From positions 186,001 through 250,000 of the forward strand of contig OZ025732.1 of NCBI GenBank assembly GCA_964019335.1: a stretch of DNA of 64,000 nt. The letters are read 5' to 3'. Source of the stretch: Diplonema japonicum (lineage: Eukaryota > Euglenozoa > Diplonemea > Diplonemida > Diplonemidae). Shown piece after piece: positions 17,906-26,805 of this stretch; the stretch's first letter is position 1; every line of letters starts with the position of its first letter. The translations under genes and the position numbers were made by a program. Below the pieces are notes generated by a model, which searched no databases, was not told the DNA's origin, and saw only the letters and a program-made list of their open reading frames with translations.

Positions 17906-19273
17906 ATGAAAAGAAAGAGATCAAATGAAGGAATGAACGATATGACAGTGTTCGTGAAGACGGGAGGCGGGGTTCACGATGTGGAAGTGTCTGGGAAGGA
18001 GACGGTGGGGATCCTGTACAAGAAGGCGGGGTGTGCTGCTGGTTTACTCGAAGGCAAGTTCGAACTGGTTTGGGAGGGCGAGGTCCTGGACAGGAACGGG
18101 GGTGAAGATATCCAGGAACTCGGGCTCGTGGAGGGCAGCGTGGTCCATGTGGAGGCGAAGATGAGAACCGTTCAGCTGGAGGAGCTTGAGAGCTCAAAAG
18201 TGGTTTCAGAGCTTGAGGAGCTTGTGAGAGCTGACCCTGAGCTTGTTCTGGTGGTGGAGGTGGGGAACTCGCCAGCTGTCGAAGTCTTGTCCATGGACAG
18301 GACGGTCCTTCCTTCTGAACTTCGGTTCCTCGTTGTCACCGACTCCACAGGCTGTGTTACAAGGATAGGCTCTGGGTTTCTTCAAGAGTGCGACCACCTG
18401 ACGTCTGTTGATCTCATCCTCCCCAATGTTTCCACCATTGATGAAAATCTTTTATATGAGTGCGAAAATCTAGAAACCATCAACTTGAATGCGATGACCA
18501 ATCTTTCTTCCATTGGTGATGGCTTCTTGTTTGGGTGCGAAAAACTAGAAACCATCAACTTGAATGCGATGACCAATCTTTCTTCCATTGGTCATAACTT
18601 CTTGGAGAAGTGCAAAAAACTAGAAACCATCAACTTGAATGCGATGACCAATCTTTCTTCTATTGGTGATTACTTCTTGTATGGGTGCGTAAAACTAGAA
18701 ACCATCGACTTGAATGCGATGACCAATCTTTCTTCCATTGGTGATGGCTTCTTGTTTAGGTGCGTAAAACTAGAAACCATCGACTTGAATGCGATGACCA
18801 ATCTTTCTTCTATTGGTCATAGCTTCTTGTCTGGGTGCGTAAAACTAGAAACCATCGACTTGAATGCGATGACCAATCTTTCTTCTATTGGTGATGGCTT
18901 CTTGTCTGGGTGCGAAAAACTAGAAACCATATACTTGAATGCGTTGACCAATCTTTCTTCTATTGGTGATCGCTTCTTGTTTGGGTGCAAAAAACTAGAA
19001 ACCATCGACTTGAATGCGATGACCAATCTTTCTTCCATTGGTGATCGCTTCTTGTTTGGGTGCAAAAAACTAGAAACCATCAACTTGAATGCGATGACCA
19101 ATCTTTCTTCCATTGGTGATCGCTTCTTGTTTGGGTGCAAAAAACTAGAAACCATCGACTTGAATGCGTTGACCAATCTTTCTTCCATTGGTGATGGCTT
19201 CTTGGAGGGGTGCGTAAAACTAGAAACTGTCGACTTGAATTTAAAAAGAAAAAAAAGAAAAGTCGGTGTTTAG
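17906..19273 (+). CDS. UBL-LRR protein (10 central LRR cassettes)
   Basis: This 455-residue protein starts at the family ATG (MKRKRSNEGMNDM) after an A-rich leader. Residues about 13-90 form a ubiquitin-like fold (VFVKTGGGVHDVEV...EGKFELVWEGEVLDRNGGED...VEGSVVHVEA). A Glu-rich helical linker (LEELESSKVVSELEELVRAD) and BspA/LRR_5-type LRRs follow. Ten consecutive 23-residue units (69 bp each) share the frame NAMTNLSSIGxxFLxxCxKL and ETIDL. Between units the nucleotide sequence is almost invariant except at six or seven fixed codons. The C-terminus is basic (LKRKKRKVGV). There is no signal peptide or membrane segment, so it is probably intracellular. Function is unknown; a binding scaffold or recognition receptor is inferred from the repeats. 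Confidence 0.85.
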   Translation: MKRKRSNEGMNDMTVFVKTGGGVHDVEVSGKETVGILYKKAGCAAGLLEGKFELVWEGEVLDRNGGEDIQELGLVEGSVVHVEAKMRTVQLEELESSKVVSELEELVRADPELVLVVEVGNSPAVEVLSMDRTVLPSELRFLVVTDSTGCVTRIGSGFLQECDHLTSVDLILPNVSTIDENLLYECENLETINLNAMTNLSSIGDGFLFGCEKLETINLNAMTNLSSIGHNFLEKCKKLETINLNAMTNLSSIGDYFLYGCVKLETIDLNAMTNLSSIGDGFLFRCVKLETIDLNAMTNLSSIGHSFLSGCVKLETIDLNAMTNLSSIGDGFLSGCEKLETIYLNALTNLSSIGDRFLFGCKKLETIDLNAMTNLSSIGDRFLFGCKKLETINLNAMTNLSSIGDRFLFGCKKLETIDLNALTNLSSIGDGFLEGCVKLETVDLNLKRKKRKVGV

Positions 19274-19316
19274 AAGAAGAAGAAAAAAAGAGGGGAAAAA
19301 AAGAAGAAAAAAGAAC

Positions 19317-19705
19317 ACCCTGGCGCTGAGAAACATCTTCGTGGAAAAACCAACGGAAAGCAATCCAATACCTCAAAGACACCGGGGACCTGCCCCCCTC
19401 CGCGACAACTCCACAACAACCATCTAACCTGCTGAAGTAGCATGCCGATCAGAAGGCGGCTGAGGCACTTGTCATTTAATCAGAATCCCGAGATCCCATC
19501 CCTGATCCCCAAAATAGAGAGTGTACCATCCTGTTTCTCGCGGAAACAGAGAACCTACCCCCTCCCCACCACAGCACCCGACCAATCAGATGCAGCAGTG
19601 TGAAAAAAAAAAAGCCCCTCTCTCCCCAAACAAAACAAACAAACAAACATTTCCCCACCCCCGATAACGTATAATTAAGAAAAAATATGGGGGGGAAAGG
19701 ATACT
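19317..19705 (+). mobile_element. LINE-B 3' fragment
   Basis: From CTGGCGCTGAGAAACATC (the end of the LINE-B coding region) through the 3' untranslated region (GACACCGGGGACCTGCCCCC, AAGGCGGCTGAGGCACTTGT, TCCTGTTTCTCGCGGAAACA) it stops at GGGGGGAAAGGATACTG. The same fragment, with the same borders to an LRR gene, is at 36,792-37,203, showing that gene and fragment were duplicated together. Confidence 0.7.
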
Positions 19706-19942
19706 GATGTGACGGCAAGGAACGATGAAGGGAAGACGGCTCTCGATCTTGTCCCCTCTGATGACAGCGACAAGGCCAAGGCGATGCGATACCTGTTGGA
19801 GGACCCGAGTCTCGCTCATGATCTGGAGCTGTTCGAAAGTGGGAGGGAGCTGAGCGACGTCAGCAGGCTTCCTGCTGTTCAACTGATTTCAAAAGTGTAT
19901 TCACAAGAGATTGTGTTCACTGTACCTCGTCACCTCCTCTGA
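19706..19942 (+). pseudogene. Ankyrin 3' fragment of the UBL-ankyrin family
   Basis: It encodes VTARNDEGKTALDLVPSDDS, then KAMRYLLEDPSLAHDL and the tail RLPAVQLISK before running on to VYSQEIVFTVPRHLL. It lacks an initiator Met and all upstream repeats. The 3' end is where a 25-base acceptor-like insertion occurs (19,934-19,958). The stretch from 19,971 to about 20,165 has no recognisable gene. Confidence 0.7.
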
Positions 19943-19970
19943 CTTAAAATCATTTCAGCTACCTCGTCAC
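19923..19970 (+). repeat. Minimal acceptor-like insertion with 11-bp direct repeats
   Basis: TACCTCGTCAC occurs at 19,923-19,933 and again at 19,960-19,970. Between them lie CTCCTCTGACTTAAAATC and ATTTCAG, the last 25 or so bases of the PLE-A-type tail. The structure looks like a drastically 5'-truncated retro-insertion. Confidence 0.6.
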
Positions 19971-20170
19971 TCATGGCAGCCTCGAGAGGTCTCTGACACG
20001 GTTTCTTTCATCAGCGGCCATCATTTCTTCGCCACACGCTCCACGCCGACAAGCTGATGGAACAATTCTAGTGTCTGGCAAGTAGCCTATTTTTTCTTTC
20101 TACCTTCTTTCCCTTTAACAAAATTTGAAAGTTCGTTAGGCATCAGCTTTCCCACCTTTGTTTAAACTAA

Positions 20171-20280
20171 AATAAATTATTTTCATTTGCCGAATTCTTT
20201 TTCCTCGCTTTTAAAATCAACAGCTTTATATCAACAACCAACACAGGATTTTGAAAGAAAACAAGAAAAGAGACAAAACC
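20171..20280 (+). promoter_or_regulatory. Conserved 5' flank and A-rich leader of the UBL-ankyrin gene
   Basis: TTTTCATTTGCCGAATTC, CTTTTTCCTCGCTTTTAA, GCTTTATATCAACAACCAAC, ACAGGATTTTGAAAGAAAAC and AAGAAAAGAGACAAAACC lead straight to the ATG. The same blocks precede the copies at 7,797 and 31,945. No canonical core promoter motif is recognisable. Confidence 0.4.
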
Positions 20281-21510
20281 ATGAAAGGAAGCGAAGGACC
20301 ATCGGCAGTGATGCTGCAGGCGAGGCTCCCCACCTCTGAGACCATCAGGATTGAGGCAGTGGCTTCGGAGGAGATGAAGAAGGTGAAGGAGAGGATCGCA
20401 TCGATGGGAGGGTTGGATGTGGACATCTTCACCCTCACCTTCGATGGGGTGGTGGTGGCGGCGGCGGCAGCTGCTGACGACGGCGGTGGACAGCTCGTCG
20501 GAGATCTTCCTTTTGAGGATGGAAGCATGCTTGAAGTGGTGGTGTGCAAGAGGCAGGCGGCTCTGTTGAAACTCTCTGAGATAGGGATCGAAGTGAAAGG
20601 AAGGGACTTGTACGGAGTCTTACGTGATGACATTTCAGATTTCATGAAAGAGAAGGCCGTAGTAGAGAACGACAAGATGTGCGAGGTTTTGAACCTTCTC
20701 CTGGATGCTGGGGTGAGTGGTGGGGAGGAGGAGGCCCTTCACATGGCGGCCCAGCACAATCTTCCTTCTTGTGTGGAGGTCCTCTTGATTCGCACTTCTG
20801 TGGATGTGAATTCAGAAGTGTCTCTTCCTGACGATTGGCATGATCCGTGTACAGCACTTCACCGGACCCGTTCGGAGGAGGTGGCGGCTGTTCTCTTGAA
20901 ACACAATGCAGATGCCAACGCAAGAGACAGTCACGGTTTTCCTGTCATTCACCATGCAGTATGTGAGAAGCATTCTACGTTTTCTGTACTTCTGGAACAC
21001 AACGCAGATGTGAATGCGAGAAACATGGAAGGAAGGACGGCTCTTCATAGCTACCATGTTCACCCCTCTGCTGTACACCTGCTTCTTGAATACAAGGCAG
21101 ACATCGAGGCAAAAGACAACGAGGGAAGAACACCCCTTTTCTTGACTAATAGAAGGGTGGCAACAGCACTTCTTGAGCACAATGCTGATGTGAAGGCAAG
21201 GGACAATGAAGGGAACACGTGTCTGCACCACGCTGTTGAGAGATGTTGTTTCGAGGTAGTTCCTGTTCTGCTGAGACACAATGCAGATGTGACGGCAAGG
21301 AACGATGAAGGGAAGACGGCTCTCGATCTTGTCTCCTCTGTTTATGATGATGATGGTGACGTGTGTAATGCGATGCGATACCTGTTGGAGGACCCGAGTC
21401 TCGCTCATGATCTGGAGCTGTTCGAAAGTGGGAGGGAGCTGAGCGACGTCAGCAGGCTTCCTGTTGTTCAACTGATTTCAAGGAGTGCAGAGGTATTTAG
21501 TGACTGGTAG
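20281..21510 (+). CDS. UBL-ankyrin repeat protein, complete
   Basis: The 409-residue protein starts MKGSEGPSAVTLQARLPTSE at the ATG after ACAAAACC. The UBL domain spans residues about 8-100 (VTLQARLPTSETIRIEAV...IFTLTFDGVVV...LPFEDGSMLEVVV) with an Ala-rich insert (AAAAAADDGGG). A helical bridge (ALLKLSEIGIEVKGRDLYGV to KMCEVLNLLLDAGVSGGE) leads to about seven ankyrin repeats (residues about 145-365; LLEHNADVNARNMEGRTALH). The conserved tail is AMRYLLEDPSLAHDLELFES. No transmembrane or signal sequence is seen. It is probably a cytosolic or nuclear adaptor; ubiquitin-pathway involvement is suggested only by the UBL. This is the best template for the family's pseudogenes. Confidence 0.87.
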   Translation: MKGSEGPSAVMLQARLPTSETIRIEAVASEEMKKVKERIASMGGLDVDIFTLTFDGVVVAAAAAADDGGGQLVGDLPFEDGSMLEVVVCKRQAALLKLSEIGIEVKGRDLYGVLRDDISDFMKEKAVVENDKMCEVLNLLLDAGVSGGEEEALHMAAQHNLPSCVEVLLIRTSVDVNSEVSLPDDWHDPCTALHRTRSEEVAAVLLKHNADANARDSHGFPVIHHAVCEKHSTFSVLLEHNADVNARNMEGRTALHSYHVHPSAVHLLLEYKADIEAKDNEGRTPLFLTNRRVATALLEHNADVKARDNEGNTCLHHAVERCCFEVVPVLLRHNADVTARNDEGKTALDLVSSVYDDDGDVCNAMRYLLEDPSLAHDLELFESGRELSDVSRLPVVQLISRSAEVFSDW

Positions 21511-21582
21511 CGTGAGTTCAGAAATACAGCATTCTGTAGCTGTAGATCGAGGCCGTCAACTTCGGGTTTCTGCCCAAAGGTC

Positions 21583-21986
21583 GACCTCGCACCCTATGAT
21601 TTTAGTTTCCACCTTTTCCTTTTCCACTTCTTGTCTTTTAACTTCCCTTCTGCTTTCCCAACATGGTTTCCGTCCCGGGTATGACGTTAAACTGCGTCCG
21701 CCGACGCATTTGGGTCAACATTCTCTGATGACCAAGCCGTCTTTTTCCGTTTCTTCTCCCCTTCTCTTTGTTATGTTATTTTCATTATTCTTTCTGGCGA
21801 TAGACTGATACGGGCCATGGAAGCAACCTCTGCTTAATTCCTGGTACGTGGGAGGCTCCTCTTGAGGATGTCAGTCACCTTTTCCCTTTTTTACTCGACT
21901 CTCTGTTTTCGTATGCAGTATTTATTCTTTCCCACCCCTTTTTATCTATTTCTTCGCTTCTTCATCCTAACTTAAAACCATTTCAG
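21583..21986 (+). repeat. PLE-A 3' tail directly upstream of a full-length PLE
   Basis: From GACCTCGCACCCTATGATTT to TTTCAG at 21,986 it is collinear with 10,300-10,701. It abuts the leader of the PLE with the 1,288-codon frame. Penelope-like elements are known for head-to-tail partial tandems, and this arrangement fits. Confidence 0.7.
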
Positions 21987-22938
21987 TTGCCTCTAACTGC
22001 ACTACCTTGTGGGCGCCGTTTAGACGCAACCAGAGGCTCTGCAGGTTTTTAACTCTTAAGATTAGTTTTTAAGACTTCTCACAGCTTTGCTGTACCAACC
22101 CCAGCGACCAACAATGGGGACTTACTTCACCGTAGGTCACTCTGCAGGGTCGCATTTATGTAGACCCAAATACGAAACTGATCTCCTCCCGTTCGTCGTT
22201 GAAAGCCGAAGTTTTCGAGGGCTTTCTTCCGAAAAAAGCCCGTTTTTGATAAAATGCCTTTTGACCGCACAACTAGAGACTCCCCACCTCTACATCCTAC
22301 ATCCTGAGAAATCCGCTCAGCCCCTTGTACGTCAAAGAGGGGGTCCATGCGAGACACGGCGTTAGTTGGGCGATGATAGGTTTCGTAAACTGGCCCTGGG
22401 GAGCTCTCGACCGTGCAGTGATAGTCCTGACTGCACGGGTGAACATACAGGCAAGGCATGCACGTTTTTTTGATGAGGTGAGCCGCGCTATATGACTGAA
22501 CGTATATTTGCACATATATATAGTGCCCTATATCCATTCTATGCACCCAACTATTCCTTTTCCCCCCCGTTCTTACCTAGACAAGGAGAACCCTTCGTTA
22601 GCTTTGCTGCCCGCGCAGGCTACGTCCTTCGCACAGGACCAACCTGCACGCTCAGGAAAGTGGTGGAAAAAAAGCCCTCAGTAGGCAACTCGGCTCATGT
22701 TGAAATACTCCGGTCGGACCCCGTTACGGCAACGGGTGCAGTTCATACCCACCATCAGCTCATTATGACATGTCTAGACCTCCTTGTCCCCGGTCCTCTA
22801 ACCCGTCTAGTGCTTTGACCAACTTGTGACTGTCATTCTAAAAGCTGTCCTAAATAAAACTGCTGCTAGGAGTCAGGTAACCAATCCACCTTTGTAGAAA
22901 CCCTCCGTTTTTCTAAAGCATCAAGCATTTTCATAGCG
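21987..22938 (+). other. Probable PLE 5' leader, no gene
   Basis: Between the tail copy and the PLE start codon lies about 950 bases of mixed composition with no repeated counterpart in the window and no convincing long frame. It ends CATCAAGCATTTTCATAGCG before the ATG. By position it should be the 5' untranslated region or promoter of the element. I looked for a hammerhead core (CUGANGA...GAAA) here and found none. Confidence 0.4.
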
Positions 22939-25900
22939 ATGAAGAGACCCGCTTACGGCCGCTTTCCAACTCGTTATGACACGCGCGCATCACAGGTGCG
23001 GCGTGCCGCAGGAAATGCACCCCTAAAGATCAATACCTTTCCGTCAACAACGAATAAAACAAACACTTATAAGAAGTATAGTCAGTCGCGCATATATAAC
23101 TCCCACCCCTTCAACTACCGTGCAATCAACAGGTCGCCCTCCAGAGAGGAAGTCATCCGCACCATCTGTGACGCCTATGGTGCGGGTGTCCGAAAGGCCC
23201 TCTTCGTACGTGATGTCGTACAAAACGGCAACGTGCTAAAGGTCCACCTGGAGATCGCCACCAGGGACACACATATTCCCTATGCACTCTTCACGCAGGC
23301 ACTCCTACACCACCATGGAGTCCGTGCCTGTTTCACCGAAGGTGTAGCACCGACGCGTCCCGTCAAGACCTTACGGAAAACGCCTACTACTCCTCAACCG
23401 GCCCACCGGCCGAACCACCGGTCTGGCCCCCAGCCCGCTTATCGTCACGGATACCAACCTGCCTACGATAACCGCTGGGGCAAAGATCAAAACAGGTACG
23501 AGATCCGCAAGGACTTCTTCCTTAGCACAATGGCAAAGGACCAAGTCAAGAAGTCGCGGGACTTCTCCAAGCCTAGCCCGGTCAGCTGCAAACGAAACAA
23601 CGGCAGCATTGACTGGGCCCTCTGGGAGTCTCTCAGCCAGGACGCAGCCGCCAAGTTCATGGCCAAGTACAGCCGCATCGTAAAGAACATGCGCCAAGGA
23701 AAGGCCCCCGAACAGGACGCAGCAGGTATCATCTACCTCGCTGTCGACAAACACGGTGAACCTGTGTACGCAGGGCAGACGTTTAACACCTTACGTCGTC
23801 GTATGCAGGGCCACTGGAGCAGCGCCAGATCGCACAGAGAGAACGCTGAAAGCAACGACACCCGCTTTCACAAGGCCCTCAGGGAAAACGGGGGCCCGTT
23901 ATTCGCTTTCCCCGTCGAATCGATCAACCCCAAGTTCTTCGACGACGCCAAGTCCTTCCGTCGTGTTGCGATCCCCAGGGAGAACCAGTACATCAATAGG
24001 CTGGCTTGCTCCCTTAACATGCGTGGTAGGTTTGCTAAGACGCAGACCCGTCGCCGCCGCAACACGAAACGTAAACCTAAGACGGTACGCGAGCAGCAAC
24101 AGCAGCGACACCAACACCAGGGGCGCTCGAATGCCAAACAGGACCCCAGCAGCAACACTACTACGTCCCCTTCGAACCCCAACAACACCCCCACCAGATC
24201 TACCGCTCCCTCGATACGGCTGAACGACGACGGGGAGCTGTCGATCCAGGCTACTGGGTCCAACTACAAGTCCCTGTGTATGAAGATCACCGCGATGTGT
24301 GCACACCCCGATGTGCTGAACTACGACTTCACTACCTGGGCCCCCAAGACCGTCTTCAGGTACCTGAACTTCCTGAGACGTTACTTCGTCGGGAACTTCT
24401 TCACCGCCAAGATCGCGGCTATCGAACGAGGCCTCACCAACCGCCTCAGCCCTGCCCTCTTGAAAAAGGTGGTCCGCCGAGACGAAGGCTTCGTGTGGTT
24501 CAAAACGAGTTTTGACCACAAGGCCAAGGAGATGATCCTCTGGCGTAAGGTCTTCGAGGACAAGGAGGTAATTGCGGCATGCCCCAAGCCAGCCCTCCTT
24601 CGCAGAGTACACATGTGCAACAAGCTTGGTCAAACCCTCAAGGCCACAGTGTGCAATGTGACGAAGCTCAGCATCGAGACCCCGCGTCCAGAAGCGGCCG
24701 AGCCTACAACAAACTGCCCTTGCTCGAAGCGCAAGACCTCACACACACATGAGGGACACGCCTGCGGACTAGCAGCAGAGGTCATCGATGACGACGAAGT
24801 GAAGGAGGTTCTGAACAGAGGCATGAAGTTCCGCCTCTCAACACACGCCCTCCTCTCTTCCCAAAGTCTCGAGGAGGACATCAACGGGTTCATCACTCAG
24901 AACTTTCGGAGATCCCCTGCAGTGAAAAAGGATTCCTTCCGGAAGGTCCTCCTCGCCAAGGCACAGAACCTTCTCCACCCCCACACTCAGTCTCCGGTCT
25001 TCGACCCCTCAGTCCCGGAGTTCATCAAGACAAAGCTCCGTAAACTTCAGGAGGTCTACGTTTTCCTCCCCATAGACAAAAGCACCCACGACATTGGCGT
25101 CTGTTGCAAGGATCACTACCTCAGGATCCTGCACCAACAGCTTGATAGCCAAGCTTTCGAGCCGGTCTCGAAGCCCTTGGACTCGATCTTCTCCGAAATA
25201 GCTGATCAAGCCAAGACCTTCAACCTCGATTCCACACGTCGCATGCCATACCTGTACGGTACCCTGAAGCTACACAAAGACAAAGTGGGCGTCAGGTGGA
25301 TCTCTGGTGTCTCCTCCACTGATGCACCCCCTGTGGACCAACCAGCAGCGGTCAGCACGCAGGAAATTATGGAGAACTTGGTCGCAGCAGGCGGCGATAC
25401 AACGGGCAATAAAGCTAAGAAACCCACAGCTGCCACCACGGCCCTCCATCTAGAACTGTCTTCCCTCCTGAAGGCTGTCCAACGCGCGCTGCTGGACAAG
25501 GATCTGGAGGGCAGGTCCAAGACCCACGGTCCCGACGGTATCCGACTAAAGCGGTACTGGATCGTCGACTCGGCCGAGAACGTAGCTGCGGATATCAAGC
25601 AGCAGTACACGGCTTACAAAAGCCTGTCCCCTGCCACGTACGACTTCCGGGACATGTACACCAACCTCGACCAAGGGCGTCTGAAAGAGGGGGTTCGTAA
25701 AGCAGTCCAAGAAGCGTTCGACTTCACCGGCAAGAACCTCACCCGTGGCAAGGACGGGAGCTCCTTCACAGATGCCGACGAGGACGATGTCTACACCCCG
25801 GAACGGATCCATAAGCTCCTGGACCTCGTCGTTGACAACACCTATGTTGTGCAGGGTGGCCGCGCCGTTCGTCAAGTAAAGGGTATCCCCATGGGTGGGA

Positions 25901-26805
25901 ACGCCTCCCCCGACCTGGCGAACCTGTTCTGCTACGCCGTGGAGGCCGCATACATCGACAAGCTCCTCGCCGAAGAGGACTGGGAGACCTTGAAACGCTA
26001 CTGCAACGCGTGTCGCTACATCGACGACTTCCTGTTGTGGAGCACTGCGCCACCCCCGGAGGAGCTTTATGGCATGGCTTATGTAAAGACCTCTTCAGAC
26101 CCATGCGACGTCCCCTTTATCGGGATTCGCATCCGGATAGAGCGCCACGAACAAGCTAAGCACAACTATATTAGACTTAGCATTAACGATAAGGCGCAGA
26201 ACTGGCGCTTCCGGCCTACGCGGTTCACCCACGGGCACACCGCGGCGCCCACCACCCAGGGACCAGGCATCTTCAAGGGCATGGTCATCCGTGCCTGCGC
26301 CCTGACCAACAACATCGCGGACCTCAAACGGGAGATCGCTTCAGTGATCTACCTGCTCCTAGATCGCGGTCACGACAAGGGCGGCCTGCGGAAAGCGTAC
26401 AACGCCTTCCTTATCGAACGCGTGGATCGACGCTTCGCCATGGAGAAAAGCAACCTGCTGGCCTTCTTCACGCAAGTCCTCCACCGATACGACGCCAAAG
26501 CCCCGGTAGATTCTTGGTTGCCGGAAAAAACGTACATAGGCCCCAAGAAACCCCGTGCGCTTCCCACGGACGACTCCTCAGCTGACTCCTCAGTCGTCTC
26601 CTCAGTCGCCTTCTCGGGGGGCCCCTCAGACGAGCCCTCGGACAGTTCCTCGGACAGCTCTTCAGGTCTTGTCGAACCGTCACAACCCCGAGCAGCCTCC
26701 GTGGTCTCACCATCTGGTGTCACGGACCAGGTTTTTTCGCCCCCCACCTGCACACCAACAGCGGGGAAGGTCGCCTGGGCCTGGAATGCGGCTGGGCCGT
26801 CATAA
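22939..26805 (+). CDS. PLE-A GIY-YIG endonuclease / reverse transcriptase
   Basis: The frame has 1,288 codons. A GIY-YIG nuclease lies at residues about 262-360: GIIYLAVDKHGEPVYAGQT, the Arg in LRRRMQGH and the catalytic-type Glu in IPRENQYINRL. A Cys/His cluster follows near 592-612 (NCPCSKRKTSHTHEGHAC). The RT has Penelope-type landmarks: FLPIDKSTHD (about 707), YLYGTLKLHKDKVGVRW (about 771), motif A YDFRDMYTNLD (about 900), motif B KGIPMGGNASPDLAN (about 981) and motif C CRYIDDFLLW (about 1,025). The thumb-like end FRPTRFTHGHTAAPTTQGPG is shared with PLE-B. An N-terminal GIY-YIG is the permuted order described for Chlamys/Naiad-type PLEs. A frameshift just before LECGWAVINW ends the frame at 26,805, whereas the PLE-B copy at 30,360 reads through. 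Confidence 0.85.
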   Translation: MKRPAYGRFPTRYDTRASQVRRAAGNAPLKINTFPSTTNKTNTYKKYSQSRIYNSHPFNYRAINRSPSREEVIRTICDAYGAGVRKALFVRDVVQNGNVLKVHLEIATRDTHIPYALFTQALLHHHGVRACFTEGVAPTRPVKTLRKTPTTPQPAHRPNHRSGPQPAYRHGYQPAYDNRWGKDQNRYEIRKDFFLSTMAKDQVKKSRDFSKPSPVSCKRNNGSIDWALWESLSQDAAAKFMAKYSRIVKNMRQGKAPEQDAAGIIYLAVDKHGEPVYAGQTFNTLRRRMQGHWSSARSHRENAESNDTRFHKALRENGGPLFAFPVESINPKFFDDAKSFRRVAIPRENQYINRLACSLNMRGRFAKTQTRRRRNTKRKPKTVREQQQQRHQHQGRSNAKQDPSSNTTTSPSNPNNTPTRSTAPSIRLNDDGELSIQATGSNYKSLCMKITAMCAHPDVLNYDFTTWAPKTVFRYLNFLRRYFVGNFFTAKIAAIERGLTNRLSPALLKKVVRRDEGFVWFKTSFDHKAKEMILWRKVFEDKEVIAACPKPALLRRVHMCNKLGQTLKATVCNVTKLSIETPRPEAAEPTTNCPCSKRKTSHTHEGHACGLAAEVIDDDEVKEVLNRGMKFRLSTHALLSSQSLEEDINGFITQNFRRSPAVKKDSFRKVLLAKAQNLLHPHTQSPVFDPSVPEFIKTKLRKLQEVYVFLPIDKSTHDIGVCCKDHYLRILHQQLDSQAFEPVSKPLDSIFSEIADQAKTFNLDSTRRMPYLYGTLKLHKDKVGVRWISGVSSTDAPPVDQPAAVSTQEIMENLVAAGGDTTGNKAKKPTAATTALHLELSSLLKAVQRALLDKDLEGRSKTHGPDGIRLKRYWIVDSAENVAADIKQQYTAYKSLSPATYDFRDMYTNLDQGRLKEGVRKAVQEAFDFTGKNLTRGKDGSSFTDADEDDVYTPERIHKLLDLVVDNTYVVQGGRAVRQVKGIPMGGNASPDLANLFCYAVEAAYIDKLLAEEDWETLKRYCNACRYIDDFLLWSTAPPPEELYGMAYVKTSSDPCDVPFIGIRIRIERHEQAKHNYIRLSINDKAQNWRFRPTRFTHGHTAAPTTQGPGIFKGMVIRACALTNNIADLKREIASVIYLLLDRGHDKGGLRKAYNAFLIERVDRRFAMEKSNLLAFFTQVLHRYDAKAPVDSWLPEKTYIGPKKPRALPTDDSSADSSVVSSVAFSGGPSDEPSDSSSDSSSGLVEPSQPRAASVVSPSGVTDQVFSPPTCTPTAGKVAWAWNAAGPS

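Noticed and set aside
22087-22818. Genes in the PLE leader region
   Set aside because: The frames are short with no domain or repeat relatives, and lie where the element's 5' untranslated region is expected.
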